Positions 26,315 through 36,590 of a stretch of DNA of 64,000 nucleotides are shown here, one piece after another. The notes beneath the pieces were generated by a model. It made no database searches and had not been told where the DNA came from. It saw only the letters and a list, made by a program, of their open reading frames with translations. Numbering within the stretch: the first letter of the stretch is position 1; each line of letters begins with the position of its first letter. A program made the translations under genes and the position numbers. The stretch comes from Candidatus Palauibacter soopunensis. Its GTDB lineage: Bacteria; Gemmatimonadota; Gemmatimonadetes; Palauibacterales; Palauibacteraceae. The stretch is from assembly GCF_947581735.1 (NCBI RefSeq), contig NZ_CANPVT010000053.1, positions 186,001-250,000 on the forward strand. The letters are read 5' to 3'.

Positions 26315-27537
26315 GCCCGGTCACGGGCGGCGCCTTCGCTCTCGCCACCGTGGGGAAGGTCGTGCTCTTCTTCTCGGTGCTGATGCTCGCGGTCATGTTC
26401 GCGACGATCTTCGAGCGCAAGGTGTGCGGCTTCATGCAGGACCGGAGCGGCCCCAACCGCGTCGGCCCGTGGGGGCTCCTCCAGGTCATCGCCGACGGAC
26501 TCAAGAACCTCCTCAAGGAAGAGACGATGCCGGAGCAGGCGATCCGGCCCTTCTTCCTCCTCGCGCCCGTCCTCGCGATCCTCCCGGCCACCATCCTCTT
26601 CGCCGTCATCCCCTTCGCCTCGCCGCTGCCCACGCAGTGGGGACTCGTGGAGATGATCGTCGCGGACGTCCCGATCGGCTTCCTCTACGTGCTCGCGATC
26701 GGCTCGATCGGCGTGTACGGCGTCGCCATGGGCGGCTGGGCCTCCGGCTCGAAGTACTCGCTGCTCGGCGGCCTGCGCGGCTCCGCGCAGATGGTGAGCT
26801 ACGAGGTCGCGCTCGCGCTCAGCCTCGTCCCCCTCATCCTCCTCACCGGGGATGTGCGCGCCCCCGAGATCGTCTCCATGCAGCAGACGTTCACGGCGGG
26901 CCCGGCGACGTACGCGACGTGGTTCGTGTTCCCGCTCCTCGTCGGCCTCTTCTTCTTCTTCGTGTCGGGACTCGCGGAGACGAACCGCCTCCCCTTCGAC
27001 ATGCCCGAGGCGGAGGCCGAACTCATCACCGGATACCACACCGAGTATTCGGCGATGAAGTTCTCGATGTTCATGATCGGCGAGTTCGCGCACGTGATCA
27101 CGGTCGCCGCGCTCGTCACCGTTTTCTTCCTCGGCGGGTGGGACATCCCGTTCTGGCAGGGGGACAACATCCGCGTCCTCTCCGACGGGACGGTGATCGG
27201 GGAGCCGACGTGGTGGAAGACGCTGCTCACGCTCGGCGCCTTCGGCGTGAAGACGTTCCTGCTCGTGCTCGTCTTCGTCTGGATTCGGTGGACGCTGCCG
27301 CGCTTCCGCTACGACCAGCTCATGGACCTGGGCTGGAAGTTCATGCTCGAAGCGGTGACGGTCTACATCCTCGTCATCGCCTTCGTCATCCTCGCCATCG
27401 AGGCGGTCGGGATCCCGCTCGGCGGCTGGTATGCGTTCGTTCTGTTCCTCGTGAACCTTGCGCTCGCGGGGGTGCTCTTCTTCGCCATGGACCGGGGGAC
27501 GCTGATCCGGGGCGGGGCGAAGGGGAAGGGAGGGTAG
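26311..27537 (+). CDS. nuoH: NADH-quinone oxidoreductase subunit H
   Basis: Membrane subunit that links the peripheral arm to the proton pumps and forms part of the quinone tunnel. 408 residues, about eight membrane segments. ERKVCGFMQDRSGPNRVGPWG near the N-terminus, ADGLKNLLKEE, MVSYEVALAL and AETNRLPFDMPEAEAELITGYHTEY are canonical. GTG start overlaps the nuoG stop. Confidence 0.96.
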   Translation: MSPVTGGAFALATVGKVVLFFSVLMLAVMFATIFERKVCGFMQDRSGPNRVGPWGLLQVIADGLKNLLKEETMPEQAIRPFFLLAPVLAILPATILFAVIPFASPLPTQWGLVEMIVADVPIGFLYVLAIGSIGVYGVAMGGWASGSKYSLLGGLRGSAQMVSYEVALALSLVPLILLTGDVRAPEIVSMQQTFTAGPATYATWFVFPLLVGLFFFFVSGLAETNRLPFDMPEAEAELITGYHTEYSAMKFSMFMIGEFAHVITVAALVTVFFLGGWDIPFWQGDNIRVLSDGTVIGEPTWWKTLLTLGAFGVKTFLLVLVFVWIRWTLPRFRYDQLMDLGWKFMLEAVTVYILVIAFVILAIEAVGIPLGGWYAFVLFLVNLALAGVLFFAMDRGTLIRGGAKGKGG

Positions 27538-27538
27538 G

Positions 27539-28036
27539 ATGCCTGGAGATGTGAAGGTCGTGGAGCGGCCGCGGGCCGAGAGTTCGTACGTGCGGGCGGC
27601 GGCGAAGGGGATGTCGATCACCATGCGGCACCTCCTGAGCCCCAACAAGAAGACGCAGCAGTACCCGGACGAGAAGTGGGAACTCGCGCCCCGGACGCGC
27701 GGCACGCACCGCATGGAGGTGCACGAGGACGGACGGGCCAAGTGCGTCGCGTGCGGCCTGTGTCCGACGGTATGCCCGGTGAACTGCATCAAGCTCGTGC
27801 CCGCGGAGGACGAGAGCGGCGAGCGCTACGCGGCGATCTACGAGATCGACGAGTTCCGCTGCATCTTCTGCGGCTACTGCCAGGAGGTGTGCCCGGTCGA
27901 GGCGATCCACCTCGGCGTGCACTACGAGAACGCGGAGTACTCGCGCGAGCGCTGGGTGTACGACCTCGAGCGCCTCGTCGAGCAGGAGCACGACGTGACC
28001 GCGCTGTGGGATCCCCAGGACCCGGCGTCGCAATGA
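27539..28036 (+). CDS. nuoI: NADH-quinone oxidoreductase subunit I
   Basis: Two-cluster ferredoxin-like subunit (N6a, N6b) between NuoG and NuoB. Two complete ligand sets: CVACGLCPTVCPVNC and CIFCGYCQEVCPVEA. 165 residues. ATG two bases after the nuoH stop. Its TGA overlaps an extra ATG at 28033 that begins an 8-codon relay ORF before nuoJ. Confidence 0.96.
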   Translation: MPGDVKVVERPRAESSYVRAAAKGMSITMRHLLSPNKKTQQYPDEKWELAPRTRGTHRMEVHEDGRAKCVACGLCPTVCPVNCIKLVPAEDESGERYAAIYEIDEFRCIFCGYCQEVCPVEAIHLGVHYENAEYSRERWVYDLERLVEQEHDVTALWDPQDPASQ

Positions 28037-28059
28037 TCCAGGACCCCGCGGCGCGATGA
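28033..28059 (+). other. Eight-codon relay ORF between nuoI and nuoJ made by a start duplication
   Basis: ATGATCCAGGAC occurs at 28033-28044 and again at 28056-28067, where it is the start of nuoJ. The first copy reads MIQDPAAR then TGA. Its ATG overlaps the nuoI stop (ATGA) and its TGA overlaps the nuoJ ATG (ATGA). A ribosome ending nuoI could thus restart, make eight codons and restart on nuoJ. Seen directly in sequence; the coupling role is inference. Confidence 0.6.
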
Positions 28060-28583
28060 TCCAGGACTTCCTCTTCCAGGCCTTCGCGGCGAGCGCGATT
28101 CTGGGCGCGGTGATCATGGTCACGCGCCGCAATCCCGTGTCCGCCGTGATCTTCCTGGTCGGCGTGTTCTTCGCCACGTCCGGCATGTTCCTCATGCTGG
28201 ACGCGCACTACATCGCGGCGATCAACGTGATCCTGTACGGCGGGGCCATCATGGTCCTCTTCCTCTTCGTCCTCATGCTCCTGAACCTGGGGCACGCGGA
28301 CTGGCGCGACCTGCGGGGGCCCGTGGGCGGGCTCATCGGCGGCTCGATCTCCATCGCCTTCCTCGGCGTCCTCACGCGCCTCTTCGTCGGGGGGACGGAC
28401 GCGCGGCCGGTCGTGGAGATCGCGGGCAGCGCGCTGCGCGAGGCGGCCGCCGAACAGGGCGTCGTCGGCGTCGTGGCCCGGCCGCTCTTCACGGAGTACA
28501 CGATCGTGCTCGAGGTCACCGGCGTCCTCCTGCTCGTGTCCATCGTGGGCACGATCCTGCTCGCGCGCAGGGAGCGGACGTGA
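28056..28583 (+). CDS. nuoJ: NADH-quinone oxidoreductase subunit J
   Basis: Membrane subunit, 175 residues, five membrane segments. [20 protein letters not shown] and [21 protein letters not shown] (with the conserved broken helix [11 protein letters not shown]) identify it. The C-terminal segment ends in ILLARRE. Start chosen at the second copy of a duplicated ATGATCCAGGAC; the first copy is out of frame. Confidence 0.95.
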   Translation: MIQDFLFQAFAASAILGAVIMVTRRNPVSAVIFLVGVFFATSGMFLMLDAHYIAAINVILYGGAIMVLFLFVLMLLNLGHADWRDLRGPVGGLIGGSISIAFLGVLTRLFVGGTDARPVVEIAGSALREAAAEQGVVGVVARPLFTEYTIVLEVTGVLLLVSIVGTILLARRERT

Positions 28584-28909
28584 GCGAGGCGGGCATGGCG
28601 GCCGCGCTCGGCCTCAACGGGCTCATCGCCCTCTTCGTGAGCGCGATCCTGTTCTCGATCGGCGTCATCGGGGTCCTGCTGCGGCGCAACGCGATCATCG
28701 TGTTCATGTGCATAGAACTCATGCTGAACGCCGCGAACCTGTCGCTCGTCGCCTTCGCGCGCATGCACGGGATCGAGGGCCAGATCTTCGTCTTCTTCGT
28801 CATGGCCGTGGCCGCGGCGGAGGCCGCCGTGGGGCTCGCGATCATCATCGCGATCTTCCGGCACTATGAAGTCGTGGACCTCGACCGCTTCCGGCTCCTG
28901 AAGTGGTGA
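28580..28909 (+). CDS. nuoK: NADH-quinone oxidoreductase subunit K
   Basis: MrpC-like membrane subunit, 109 residues, three helices. Carries the conserved Glu in [18 protein letters not shown] and the second in [17 protein letters not shown], both needed for proton transfer in studied complexes. GTG start overlaps the nuoJ stop; its stop overlaps nuoL. Confidence 0.96.
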   Translation: MSEAGMAAALGLNGLIALFVSAILFSIGVIGVLLRRNAIIVFMCIELMLNAANLSLVAFARMHGIEGQIFVFFVMAVAAAEAAVGLAIIIAIFRHYEVVDLDRFRLLKW

Positions 28910-30936
28910 GCTTCCAGCCCGTGCTCCCGTGGCTCATCCTCGCCCTCCCGCTGCTCGGGGCGGCGGTGAACGGCGCCGGCGCCTTCCTGTGGCACGACGA
29001 CAAGCGCATCCCGACGATCGTCGGGCCCGCCGCGCTCCTCGGGAGCTTCGCCGTCGTCCTCGTGAACTTCATCGCGATGATCGGGGCCGACCTGAGCGGC
29101 GCGGACCTGCACGGCGCGGAAGTCGTCAGCCTGTGGACCTGGATCGTGTCCGGGGACCTCCGCATCGGGGTCGACCTCCAGTTCGACCAGCTCTCGATGC
29201 TGATGTGCATGATCGTCACCGGGGTCGGGAGCCTGATCCACATCTATTCCGTCGGCTACATGCGCGACGATCCCGGCTATTCGCGCTACTTCTCCTATCT
29301 CAACCTGTTCGTCTTCTTCATGCTCGTCCTCGTTCTCGGGGCCAGCTTCCCGCTCATGTTCGTGGGCTGGGAGGGCGTCGGGCTGTGCTCGTACCTGCTC
29401 ATCGGCTTCTGGTACGAGAACCGGGACTACGCGAACGCGGGCAAGAAGGCGTTCATCATGAACCGGATCGGCGACGCGGGGTTCCTCGTCGCCATGTTCC
29501 TCATTTTCGTCGCCTTCGGGACGCTGGACTTCGTGCCCGTCCTCGGGGCGGCGGAGGGGACGCTCGCGTACGGCGGCGCGCTCGTCACCGGCATCACGCT
29601 CCTCCTCTTCCTCGGCTGCACGGGGAAGTCGGCCCAGATCCCGCTCCACACCTGGCTGCCCGACGCGATGGCGGGTCCGACGCCGGTCTCGGCGCTCATT
29701 CACGCGGCGACGATGGTGACGGCGGGGGTCTACCTCATCGCGCGCACGAGCGTCCTGTTCGCGCTCTCGCCCGTGTCCCAGGGCGTGGTGGCGGCGGTCG
29801 GGGCGGGGACGGCGCTGTTCGCGGCCTCGATCGCGATCCGGCAGTACGACATCAAGAAGGTGCTCGCGTACTCCACGATCTCGCAGCTCGGCTACATGTT
29901 CCTCGCCGTCGGGATCGGCGCCTTCACGGCCGGCGTCTTCCACCTCATGACGCACGCCTTCTTCAAGGCGCTCCTCTTCCTCGGGGCCGGGGCCGTGATC
30001 CACGCGGTGCACCACGCGTGGGCGCACGGGGACGACGCCCACGGCGACGCGCACCACGGCGACCCGAACGACATGCGGAACCACGGCGGGCTGCGAAAAT
30101 TCATGCCCCGCACCTTCGTCTTCATGTGGGTCGCGACGCTCGCCATCGCGGGCGTGCCGCCGCTGGCCGGGTTCTTCTCGAAGGACGAGATCATCTGGTA
30201 TTCCGGGGCGTACGGATACCCGATCCTGTGGGGCGTGGCGCTGGCCACGGCGCTGCTCACGGCCGTGTACATGGCCCGGCTCATGGTGATGACCTTCCAC
30301 GGCGGGAACCGCACCTTCGGCCACGAGGGCGCCGCGGAGGCCGGGCGGAAGCTGCACGAGGTGCCCGTCGTCATGTGGGCGCCGCTCGCGGTGCTCGCGG
30401 TCCTCTCCGTCGTGGGCGGATGGGCGAACATCCCCGAGGCGCTGCCGCTGCTCCCGACCGTCGAATGGCTGCACCACTGGCTGGAGCCCGTGTTCGCGCC
30501 CGCGATCGCCGTCAAGGAGGCGCACGGCTTCGCCCCCGAATACCGGTCGCCCGTCGGGGGCGGCGAGGCGCTGTGGGCGGTGATCTCCGCCGCGATCGCG
30601 ATCGCGGCCGTCGTCGGGACCGTCCGGGTCCTGTCGCCGAAGCCGGTGCCGAGGGAGGCGGAGGCCGTGGCGCCGACCGGGTTCGCCCGCGTGCTCCACG
30701 ACAAGTGGTACGTGGATGAACTGTACGACCGCGCGATCGTCCGCCCCTCGCTCGCCCTGTGGCGCGCCTGCTGGCGGATCGTGGACGCGGGGATCATCGA
30801 CGGCGCCGTGAACGGCGCGGGGCGCGCCGCCCGCCTCCTCGGCTGGGCCGGGGGACAGCTCCAGACGGGCCGCGTGACGACCTACCTCGTCGCCTTCATG
30901 CTCGGGGCCCTCCTCGTCCTCGGGGTGCTCTCGTGA
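28906..30936 (+). CDS. nuoL: NADH-quinone oxidoreductase subunit L
   Basis: Distal antiporter-like proton-pumping subunit with the long lateral helix; 676 residues. [38 protein letters not shown] and [18 protein letters not shown] are canonical. Between about 366 and 395, the loop that is short in E. coli is expanded into a His/Asp/Gly-rich stretch before [13 protein letters not shown] at 28906 (or the adjacent GTG at 28903) overlaps the nuoK stop. Confidence 0.95.
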   Translation: MSFQPVLPWLILALPLLGAAVNGAGAFLWHDDKRIPTIVGPAALLGSFAVVLVNFIAMIGADLSGADLHGAEVVSLWTWIVSGDLRIGVDLQFDQLSMLMCMIVTGVGSLIHIYSVGYMRDDPGYSRYFSYLNLFVFFMLVLVLGASFPLMFVGWEGVGLCSYLLIGFWYENRDYANAGKKAFIMNRIGDAGFLVAMFLIFVAFGTLDFVPVLGAAEGTLAYGGALVTGITLLLFLGCTGKSAQIPLHTWLPDAMAGPTPVSALIHAATMVTAGVYLIARTSVLFALSPVSQGVVAAVGAGTALFAASIAIRQYDIKKVLAYSTISQLGYMFLAVGIGAFTAGVFHLMTHAFFKALLFLGAGAVIHAVHHAWAHGDDAHGDAHHGDPNDMRNHGGLRKFMPRTFVFMWVATLAIAGVPPLAGFFSKDEIIWYSGAYGYPILWGVALATALLTAVYMARLMVMTFHGGNRTFGHEGAAEAGRKLHEVPVVMWAPLAVLAVLSVVGGWANIPEALPLLPTVEWLHHWLEPVFAPAIAVKEAHGFAPEYRSPVGGGEALWAVISAAIAIAAVVGTVRVLSPKPVPREAEAVAPTGFARVLHDKWYVDELYDRAIVRPSLALWRACWRIVDAGIIDGAVNGAGRAARLLGWAGGQLQTGRVTTYLVAFMLGALLVLGVLS

Positions 30937-32489
30937 CGGCCTTCTACGACGGGCACTGGATCCTGACCGCCCTCGTGGTCCTCCCCCTCATCGGGGGCGC
31001 GGCCTGCCTCGTGGCGCCGGAGGCGCGCGCGAAGACCGTCGCCCTGGTGACGACGCTCGTCCTGTTCGCGCTCTCGCTGCCGCTCTTCTGGACCTTCGAC
31101 ACGGCGGAGCCCGGGTTCCAGAATCTCGTCTCCATCCCGTGGATCGAGGCGTGGGGGATCTCCTACGCGGTGGGCCTGGACGGGATCTCGATCCTCATGA
31201 TCCTGCTCACGACCTTCACGATGCCGCTGGCCGTGGCGGGTTCCTTCTCCTACATCCGGACCCGCGAGCGCGCCTTCTACGCGATGCTCCTCTTCCTCAC
31301 GGCGGGGATGATCGGCGTGTTCGTCGCGCTCGATCTCTTCCTGTTCTACGTGTTCTGGGAGATCATGCTGATCCCGATGTACTTCCTCATCGGGGTCTGG
31401 GGCGGGGAGAGGCGGATCTATTCCGCCGTGAAGTTCTTCCTCTACACGGCGGTGGGCTCGCTCCTCATGCTGGTCGCGATCGTGACCATGGCCTGGATCT
31501 TCCAGGACGGCTCGGGGGCGTGGAGCTTCGCCTACGAAGACCTCGTGTCGCTCGAACTCGCGCGGCGCGCGCAACTCTGGCTGTTCGGGGGGTTCGCGCT
31601 CGCGTTCGCGATCAAGGTGCCGCTCTTCCCGTTCCACACTTGGCTGCCGGACGCGCACGTGGAGGCGCCGACGGCGGGCTCCGTGATCCTGGCGGGGGTG
31701 CTGCTCAAGATGGGCGTGTACGGGTTCCTGCGCTTCGGGCTGCCGTTCTTCCCGGCCGCGGCGACGGATCCCATGGTCGTGAACGCGATGCTCGTGCTGG
31801 GGCTGATCGGCATCCTGTACGCGGCCTGGGTGGCGGCGGTGCAGCCGGACGCAAAGAAACTCATCGCCTACACCTCGGTCGCCCACCTCGGCTTCGTCGT
31901 GCTCGGCGTGTTCGGGCTCACGACGCAGGGGATCGAGGGCGGCATCCTCCAGATGGTGAACCACGGGATTTCCACGGGGGCGCTCTTCCTCCTCATCGGG
32001 ATGCTGTACGAGCGGCGGCACTCGCGGCAGATCGCGGACTTCGGCGGCATCGCGAAGGTGATGCCGGTGTTCGCCTTCGCGCTCGTCGTCGTCGCGCTGT
32101 CCTCCGTCGGGCTGCCGGGGACGAACGGCTTCGTGGGCGAGTTCCTCATCCTCGTGGGGACGTTCCGGACCCACCCGTGGATCGCCGCGATCGCGACGAC
32201 GGGCGTGATCTTCGCGGCCTGCTACATGCTGCCCATGGTGCAGCGGGTCCTCTTCAACCGCCTCGACCGCGAGGAGAACCGCGCGCTCACCGACGTGAAC
32301 CGCCGCGAGCGCCTGATCCTTGCGCCGCTGCTCGCGCTCATCCTGCTCATCGGCGTGTGGCCGGGCCCGTTTCTGAACCGGACGCGGGCGTCCGTGGAGG
32401 CGCTGATCGAGCACGTGGAGACGCGGTCGGCGAGCGTCGAAGCCATGCCGGTCGAACCCATGCCGGTCGAGGCCGGGGGAGGGGAGTGA
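30933..32489 (+). CDS. nuoM: NADH-quinone oxidoreductase subunit M
   Basis: Antiporter-like proton pump, 518 residues, about fourteen helices. Includes YAVGLDGISILMILLTTF, the pump Glu in FYVFWEIMLIPMYFLIG, and FPFHTWLPDAHVEAPTAGSV. The C-terminus ends in a short direct repeat, VEAMPVEPMPVE, encoded by two copies of ATGCCGGTCGA; this tail is not part of the known fold. GTG start overlaps the nuoL stop. Confidence 0.95.
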   Translation: MTAFYDGHWILTALVVLPLIGGAACLVAPEARAKTVALVTTLVLFALSLPLFWTFDTAEPGFQNLVSIPWIEAWGISYAVGLDGISILMILLTTFTMPLAVAGSFSYIRTRERAFYAMLLFLTAGMIGVFVALDLFLFYVFWEIMLIPMYFLIGVWGGERRIYSAVKFFLYTAVGSLLMLVAIVTMAWIFQDGSGAWSFAYEDLVSLELARRAQLWLFGGFALAFAIKVPLFPFHTWLPDAHVEAPTAGSVILAGVLLKMGVYGFLRFGLPFFPAAATDPMVVNAMLVLGLIGILYAAWVAAVQPDAKKLIAYTSVAHLGFVVLGVFGLTTQGIEGGILQMVNHGISTGALFLLIGMLYERRHSRQIADFGGIAKVMPVFAFALVVVALSSVGLPGTNGFVGEFLILVGTFRTHPWIAAIATTGVIFAACYMLPMVQRVLFNRLDREENRALTDVNRRERLILAPLLALILLIGVWPGPFLNRTRASVEALIEHVETRSASVEAMPVEPMPVEAGGGE

Positions 32490-32490
32490 C

Positions 32491-34005
32491 GTGAACCACT
32501 GGGTCGCGCTCCTGCCCGAGGTCATCCTGTCGCTGGCGGCGATGTTCATCCTCATGCGCGACGCCTTCGTGCGCGCGGGGGAGACCGACGACGGGCGGAT
32601 GTCCGTCGACTGCCTCGTCACGCTGTACTCGATCGCGGGCGCCTTCATCGCGAGCCTGTGGCTCATGGACGCCTCCGCCCCGCCGGACGCGATGATCGCG
32701 CTCGACGGCTTCCGCGTGGCGGCGGACGTGATCCTGTGCGGCGGCGCCCTGCTCGTCGTGTCGCTGTCGCGCGACTACCTGAGCCGGGAGGGGCTGCGGT
32801 CGCCCGAATTCCACGCGCTCGTCCTCCTGGCCCTCGTCGGGATGATGGTGCTCGTCGCGGCGCGCGACCTCATCCTCCTCTTCGTCGGCCTCGAGCTGAT
32901 GTCGATCTCCGTCTACGTCCTCACGGGCTTCGTGCGCAAGAACCCGCGTTCCTCCGAGGCGAGCCTCAAGTACTTCATCGTCGGCGCCTTCGCGAGCGCC
33001 TTCGTCGTGTACGGGATCGCGCTCCTCTACGGGGCCACGGGGACGACGCGCCTCGCCACGGCCGCCGAGCGCATCGCGGCCGCGCCCGGGGGCGACCTCC
33101 TCCTCGTCGCCGGCATCGGCCTCCTGCTCATCGGCTTCGCGTTCAAGATCGCCGCCGTCCCCTTCCACATGTGGGCTCCGGACGCCTACGACGGCGCGCC
33201 GACGCCGGTGACGTCGTTCATGGCGACGGGGGTCAAGGCGGCCGCCTTCATCGCCCTCCTGCGTGTGCTGACCGTGGATCTCGGCGGCGCGGCGGAGGTG
33301 TGGAGGGGCGCCGTGTGGTGGCTCGCGATCCTGACCATGATCGTGCCCAACCTCGTCGCGCTCTCGCAGCGGGACGTGAAGCGCATGCTCGCCTACTCCT
33401 CGGTGGCGCACGCCGGATACCTCCTCGTCGGCGTCGTGGCGGCCTCCGAACTCGGCCGCTCCGCGTCGCTCTTCTACCTCGCGGCGTACACCGTGGTCAC
33501 GGCGGGGAGCTTCGCCATCGTCTTCCACGTGGCGGGGCGGGGCGACCGCAACCAGCGCGTGGATGACTATCGGGGCCTGGGCTGGCGGCGTCCGGTGCTC
33601 GGCGCCGCGCTCCTCGTCTTCCTTCTCTCGCTGGCGGGCTTCCCGCCCACGGCGGGCTTCGTCGGCAAGCTGTACCTGCTTCGCGCCGCGGTGGACGCGG
33701 GGGAGACCTCGCTGGCGGTCACGCTCGTTCTGACCAGCCTCGTCGCCTACTACTACTACCTCCGCGTGGTGTGGAAGATGTACTTCGAGGCGACGCCCGA
33801 GGACGCGCACACGCCGCCGTCGCCGAAGCCGGGGTTCAACCTCGCAATCGGGACGTGCGTGGCGCTCATCCTGCTCGGCGGCCTCTTCCCGGGACGCATC
33901 ATCGACCGGGCCCGGGAGGCCCTCGCCGATGTGCCCGCCGCCGCGCCCACCGCGGCGCCCGCGCCGGGCATGGTCGTCCAGGCCGAGGACCCGCCGTCGC
34001 CGTAA
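32491..34005 (+). CDS. nuoN: NADH-quinone oxidoreductase subunit N
   Basis: Third antiporter-like pump and last nuo gene; 504 residues. VGLELMSISVYVLTGF, the KYFIVGAFASAF helix, VPFHMWAPDAYDGAPTPVT and VKRMLAYSSVAHAGYLLVG match NuoN. Ends in an Ala/Pro-rich tail of about 25 residues. GTG start one base after the nuoM stop. Its TAA overlaps the ATG of the hexomutase gene, so the mutase is probably read from the nuo transcript. Confidence 0.95.
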   Translation: MNHWVALLPEVILSLAAMFILMRDAFVRAGETDDGRMSVDCLVTLYSIAGAFIASLWLMDASAPPDAMIALDGFRVAADVILCGGALLVVSLSRDYLSREGLRSPEFHALVLLALVGMMVLVAARDLILLFVGLELMSISVYVLTGFVRKNPRSSEASLKYFIVGAFASAFVVYGIALLYGATGTTRLATAAERIAAAPGGDLLLVAGIGLLLIGFAFKIAAVPFHMWAPDAYDGAPTPVTSFMATGVKAAAFIALLRVLTVDLGGAAEVWRGAVWWLAILTMIVPNLVALSQRDVKRMLAYSSVAHAGYLLVGVVAASELGRSASLFYLAAYTVVTAGSFAIVFHVAGRGDRNQRVDDYRGLGWRRPVLGAALLVFLLSLAGFPPTAGFVGKLYLLRAAVDAGETSLAVTLVLTSLVAYYYYLRVVWKMYFEATPEDAHTPPSPKPGFNLAIGTCVALILLGGLFPGRIIDRAREALADVPAAAPTAAPAPGMVVQAEDPPSP

Positions 34006-35372
34006 TGCAGATCCCATCCGGAATCTTCCGCGAATACGACATTCGCGGGATCGTCGGGGACGACCTGACGGAGACGGCGGCCGAACTCGTGGGGCGCGCC
34101 TTCGGGACCGAACTCGCGGAGCGCCCCGCGCCGCGCGTCGTCGTCGGGCACGACAACCGGCCCTCGTCTCCGGCCCTCACGGCCGCGCTGTGCCGCGGCC
34201 TGTACGCGGCCGGGGTCGACGTGACGACGATCGGCACGGTGCCCACGCCGACCCTCTATTTCGCGGCCATCGAGTTCGGGACGGACGGGGCCATCCAGAT
34301 CACCGGATCGCACAACCCGCCCGAATACAACGGCATCAAGATGGTGCGGGACGGCCAGGCGCTGTACGGCCCGGCGATCCGGGCGCTGCGGGACCGGATC
34401 GAGGCGGAGGCCTTCGCGTCGGGCCGCGGGGAGGTCCGGGAGGCGGAGATCCTGGACCGCTACGTGGAGGAGATCGCGGCGCGCGGCCGCGTCGAGGGCG
34501 ACGTGCGCATGGTGCTCGATTGCGGGAACGGGGTGGGGAGCGTCGTCGCGGTGCGCGCGCTGACCGCCGCGGGCATCGACGTGGACGGCCTCTACTGCGA
34601 GTCGGACGGGACCTTCCCGAACCACCACCCGGACCCGACGGTGGACGAGTACATCCAGGACCTTATCGCGCGCGTGCCCGCGACCGGCGCGGATCTCGGC
34701 GTGGGACTCGACGGGGACGCGGACCGGATAGGCGCCGTGACCGAGGAGGGGAGGATCATCCGGGGAGACCACCTGCTGCTTCTCTTCGCGAAGGAAGTGC
34801 TCGCGGAACGGCCGGGGGCCGAGGTCGTGTTCGACGTGAAATGCTCCCAGGCGCTGCCCCGAGTCATCCGGGCGCATGGAGGCGTTCCCGTCATGTGGAA
34901 GACGGGACACTCGCTCATCAAGGAGCGCATGCAGGCCGGAGGGTCTCCCATATCAGGTGAGATGAGCGGCCATATCTGCTTTGCGGACAGATTCTTCGGC
35001 ACGGATGACGCGATCTACGCGGCGGCCCGCCTCGCGGGTCTCGTGTCCCGTTCCGGGCGCCCGCTGTCCGAGTTGGCGGCGGAGATTCCGAGCTATCCGG
35101 CGACGCCGGAACTGCGCCTCGATTGTCCGGAAGAGCGGAAGTTCGGCCTCGTGGCGGAGGCCGTGCGCTTCTTCCGCGAGCGGTACGAGGTCATCGACAT
35201 CGACGGCGTGCGCGTCCTGTTCGATGGCGGGTGGCTGCTGATCCGCGCGAGCAACACGCAGCCCGTCGTCGTAGCGCGCATCGAGGCGGACACGGACGAG
35301 CGCCTGCGGGAAATCGCAGGCGTGGCGCGGACCTTCCTCGCCGATCAAGGGGTCGACCTGCCGGCGGTTTGA
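34005..35372 (+). CDS. Phosphomannomutase / phosphoglucomutase
   Basis: Alpha-D-phosphohexomutase, 455 residues with four domains: phosphoserine loop TGSHNPPEYNGIK (Ser102), metal loop GLDGDADRIG, sugar loop GEMSGHICFADRFFG and the C-terminal phosphate loop RASNTQPV. The GEMSGH form is typical of AlgC/ManB enzymes that use both mannose and glucose phosphates. Likely supplies sugar nucleotides for LPS or glycans. ATG overlaps the nuoN stop by one base. Confidence 0.9.
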   Translation: MQIPSGIFREYDIRGIVGDDLTETAAELVGRAFGTELAERPAPRVVVGHDNRPSSPALTAALCRGLYAAGVDVTTIGTVPTPTLYFAAIEFGTDGAIQITGSHNPPEYNGIKMVRDGQALYGPAIRALRDRIEAEAFASGRGEVREAEILDRYVEEIAARGRVEGDVRMVLDCGNGVGSVVAVRALTAAGIDVDGLYCESDGTFPNHHPDPTVDEYIQDLIARVPATGADLGVGLDGDADRIGAVTEEGRIIRGDHLLLLFAKEVLAERPGAEVVFDVKCSQALPRVIRAHGGVPVMWKTGHSLIKERMQAGGSPISGEMSGHICFADRFFGTDDAIYAAARLAGLVSRSGRPLSELAAEIPSYPATPELRLDCPEERKFGLVAEAVRFFRERYEVIDIDGVRVLFDGGWLLIRASNTQPVVVARIEADTDERLREIAGVARTFLADQGVDLPAV

Positions 35373-35438
35373 CGCGAGATTCGAAGCTTCCCGCCCCGAC
35401 TCACGCGGGATCCAGAATGGGAGTGTGACCACGACTCA

Positions 35439-36590
35439 ATGAACATTCACGAATACCAGGCGCGGGCGATCTTCGCGCGACACGGCATCCCCGTGCCGGA
35501 GGCCGAGGTCGCCGCGACGGCGGAGGAAGCCGCGGCGGCGGCCGAGCGCTTCGGCGGATCGGTCGTGGTCAAGGCGCAGGTCCACGCCGGGGGGCGCGGC
35601 AAGGCGGGCGGCGTCAAGCTCGCCGCGACGCCGGACGAGGCGCGTGAGAGCGCCGAAGCCATCCTCGGGATGGAGATCAAGGGGATCGAGGTGCGGCGGG
35701 TCCTCGTCGCGCCGGCGGAGGACATCGCATCCGAGGCCTACGTCGGCATCGTGCTCGACCGGGCGCGCCAGGCGGATACGATCATGGTCTCCTCGGAGGG
35801 CGGCGTCGACATCGAGGAAGTCGCCGCGACGATGCCCGAGGCGATCCGGAAGGTTGCCGTGGACCCGCGCTACGGGCTCCTCGCCCACCAGGCGGCCCTC
35901 CTCGGCCACCACCTCTACGACGACCCGCGCGCGGCGCGGCAGGCCTCATCCATCATTGCGAAGCTCTACGAGGCGTACCGCGCGAGCGGCGCCACGCTGG
36001 CGGAAATCAACCCGATGATCGTGAACCCCGCCGGAGAGGTGAAGGCGATCGACGCGAAGATGAACATCGACGACAACGCCCTCTTCCGGCTTCCCGACAT
36101 CGCCGCGCTTCGCGACACGGAGGCGGAGAATCCGGCCGAGGTCCGGGCGCGCGAGGCCGAACTCTCCTACATCCCGCTCGACGGCAACGTCGGGTGCTGC
36201 GTGAACGGGGCCGGCCTCGCGATGGCCACGATGGACCTGGTCAAGTACTACGGCGGCGAGCCGGCGAACTTCCTCGACATCGGCGGTTCCTCGAATCCCG
36301 ACAAGGTCGTGGCGGCGCTCGAACTCATCACCGCGGACCCGAACGTGAAGTCGATTCTGTTCAACATCTTCGGCGGCATCACGCGCTGCGACGACGTCGC
36401 GAACGGGATCGTGGAGGCGACGAGCCGCATGGAACTCGGGGTGCCGATCACGATCCGCCTGACGGGAACGAACGAGGAGGAGGGGGTCGCGATCCTCGCT
36501 GCGCGAGGGTTCGAAGCGATGGTGGACATGGACCGAGCGGTGGAGACCGCCGTTCGCCGCGCGGGCGGCGCCACGGAGGGCGGCCGCTGA
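35439..36590 (+). CDS. sucC: Succinate-CoA ligase, beta subunit
   Basis: TCA cycle enzyme: succinyl-CoA plus ADP/GDP and phosphate to succinate, ATP/GTP and CoA. 383 residues. MNIHEYQAR start, ATP-grasp region [30 protein letters not shown] and the C-terminal [25 protein letters not shown]. The ribosome site is weak and distant (GGGAG about 15 bases up). Overlaps sucD by one base. Confidence 0.96.
   Translation: MNIHEYQARAIFARHGIPVPEAEVAATAEEAAAAAERFGGSVVVKAQVHAGGRGKAGGVKLAATPDEARESAEAILGMEIKGIEVRRVLVAPAEDIASEAYVGIVLDRARQADTIMVSSEGGVDIEEVAATMPEAIRKVAVDPRYGLLAHQAALLGHHLYDDPRAARQASSIIAKLYEAYRASGATLAEINPMIVNPAGEVKAIDAKMNIDDNALFRLPDIAALRDTEAENPAEVRAREAELSYIPLDGNVGCCVNGAGLAMATMDLVKYYGGEPANFLDIGGSSNPDKVVAALELITADPNVKSILFNIFGGITRCDDVANGIVEATSRMELGVPITIRLTGTNEEEGVAILAARGFEAMVDMDRAVETAVRRAGGATEGGR

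Noticed and set aside
28864-30699. 611-codon open frame on the - strand opposite nuoL, and similar long antisense frames opposite dnaB, nuoF, nuoG, nuoM and pyrG
   Set aside because: These arise from strong G/C bias at third codon positions. The translations are Arg/His/Asp-rich low complexity with no family motif, whereas the + strand products are unmistakable.
35369-35438. Promoter for sucC from TTGACG overlapping the mutase stop
   Set aside because: The hexamer 17 bases downstream is CGCCCC; no TANNTT lies at 16-18 bases. The gap otherwise shows nothing clear.
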